A DNA stretch of 44,780 nucleotides. It comes from an uncultured Lachnospiraceae bacterium (lineage in GTDB: Bacteria > Bacillota > Clostridia > Lachnospirales > Lachnospiraceae). Shown in pieces: positions 44,290-44,780 of the stretch. Position 1 is the stretch's first letter. Each line of letters begins with the position of its first letter. Position numbers and translations under genes: made by a program. The stretch covers positions 1 to 44,780 of the forward strand of contig CAMWXE010000043.1 in NCBI GenBank assembly GCA_947178145.1, given 5' to 3'. The notes under the pieces were generated by a model. It did not search any database, was not told where the DNA came from, and saw only the letters and a program-made list of their open reading frames with translations.

Positions 44290-44658
44290 ATGACTGTCAA
44301 CGACAACAAAAACGAGACAAGGAGGGGATTGTTCATCAAGACAAAAAAGCTCATGCTCGATCAGGCTGACATCCTGTATATTGAGAGCAGGGCGAAAAAG
44401 GTGGAAATACACATCGCAGGAGCACCGGAAAGCATAGAAATCTATGCGACGATGGAGGAACTCGACGGACAGCTCGGGGAGGGCTTTTACCGATGCCATC
44501 GGGCGTACATTGTGAACATGGCGCATATCACGGAGTATGGCAAGGACAGCTTAACCCTCACAAATGGCGATAAGGTCTATGTGGCAAAGAAAAAGTACAG
44601 CGAGTTTGTCAAAGCGTATAAGAGCTACTTGCAGAATGGGGGAGTGTCCAGCGTATGA
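44290..44658 (+). CDS. LytTR DNA-binding protein without receiver domain
   Basis: A 122-residue protein made of one LytTR domain: GLFIKTKKLMLDQADILYIE at the start, FYRCHRAYIVNMAHI in the middle and KVYVAKKKYSEFVKAYK at the end. In relatives this domain follows a receiver of about 120 residues and a kinase gene follows. Here the frame has a stop at 44251, directly after the inverted repeat, so the receiver is lost or absent. ATG 44290 has a weak site (GGTAGGTGGTGG); ATG 44257 would add 11 residues. The stop overlaps an ATG (ATGA, 44655) that opens only a 16-codon frame, as if the next gene had been cut away. Confidence 0.8.
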   Translation: MTVNDNKNETRRGLFIKTKKLMLDQADILYIESRAKKVEIHIAGAPESIEIYATMEELDGQLGEGFYRCHRAYIVNMAHITEYGKDSLTLTNGDKVYVAKKKYSEFVKAYKSYLQNGGVSSV

Positions 44659-44694
44659 TACAAAATATGTCCGGACTTAAAACAAGGGGACATA

Positions 44695-44722
44695 GGCGGC
44701 TCTGACTGACAGAGGAGCCGCC
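44695..44722 (+). terminator. Hairpin after the LytTR gene
   Basis: GGCGGCTC / GAGCCGCC, a perfect 8-bp GC-rich stem with a 12-base loop. There is no T tract, so its efficiency is uncertain. Confidence 0.5.
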
Positions 44723-44729
44723 AATCAAA

Positions 44730-44780
44730 TAAGGAACTGTAGAAAAATAAGTGACACATCTTGACTTGTCTATTTCTCCG
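44730..44780. repeat. Palindromic element, copy cut by the window end
   Basis: Begins TAAGGAACTGTAGAAAAATA and continues TGACACATCTTGACTTGTC and TATTTCTCCG. This matches the reverse complement of the right arm of the 164-bp copy at 7795, including the part (TATTTCTCCG) absent from the 70-bp copies. It is therefore probably a full-length copy that continues beyond the window. Confidence 0.72.

Overview
The window looks like chromosome of a gut or rumen Lachnospiraceae (low-to-mid GC Bacillota). The reasons are purine-rich ribosome-binding sites before almost every gene, an agr-type cyclic-peptide quorum-sensing locus, a permuted-domain GH3 beta-glucosidase, a GH11 xylanase with a CBM36-like module, a Bce-type peptide-detoxification transporter, and DUF3267, DUF3796 and DUF2712-like proteins. 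This is judged from sequence patterns only; no search was run. No tRNA, rRNA, CRISPR array or intact insertion sequence was seen.

Layout. (1) 1-8.2 kb: the tail of an ABC ATPase, then two related FtsX-type permeases, two intact DUF3267 putative membrane zinc peptidases and the stump of a third, a small alpha/beta hydrolase and a one-domain response regulator. Copied junction sequences show that this block grew by duplication, and it has the look of a mobile-element end. (2) 8.2-11.2 kb: a TrmB-like regulator, ilvC and a membrane protein. (3) 11.2-16.2 kb, minus strand: a Bce-like ABC transporter followed by a NarL-type two-component system. (4) 16.4-22.4 kb: AraC regulator/MATE pump pair, DUF1877 protein, Nudix hydrolase, remains of an ABC-2 transporter, and an AAA-ATPase that has lost its nuclease domain. 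(5) 22.7-30 kb: a hypothetical gene, GH3 enzyme, DUF3796/XRE pair behind a palindromic promoter, a second Nudix gene, a Cro-like regulator, a hypothetical gene and a chemotaxis receptor. (6) 30.4-33.4 kb: a ZIP metal transporter with a possible DtxR-type operator, and a penicillin-binding-protein-like carboxypeptidase operon. (7) 33.5-42.1 kb: the most interesting part. agrC/agrA-type sensor and regulator and an XRE repressor lie on the minus strand. Divergent from them run agrD, agrB, a secreted two-cysteine protein, a lipoprotein, three ABC-2 permeases, an ABC ATPase and a membrane-anchored protein. (8) 42.1-44.78 kb: debris of a histidine kinase, a secreted xylanase, a phased DnaA-box-like array, a 136-bp inverted-repeat element and a LytTR-only regulator.

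How the genes may work together. The 33.5-42.1 kb block reads as a self-contained system. AgrB would mature the AgrD peptide (ring C-A-I-M-Y), AgrC would sense it, and AgrA would activate transcription. The candidate output is the secreted protein and its dedicated ABC export, immunity or envelope machinery. The target genes and the function of the secreted protein are inference.

A palindromic element with ends TAAGGAACTG or TAAGGATCTG occurs as one 164-bp copy, two 70-bp copies, a one-arm scrap and a copy cut by the window end. It marks several boundaries between these blocks.
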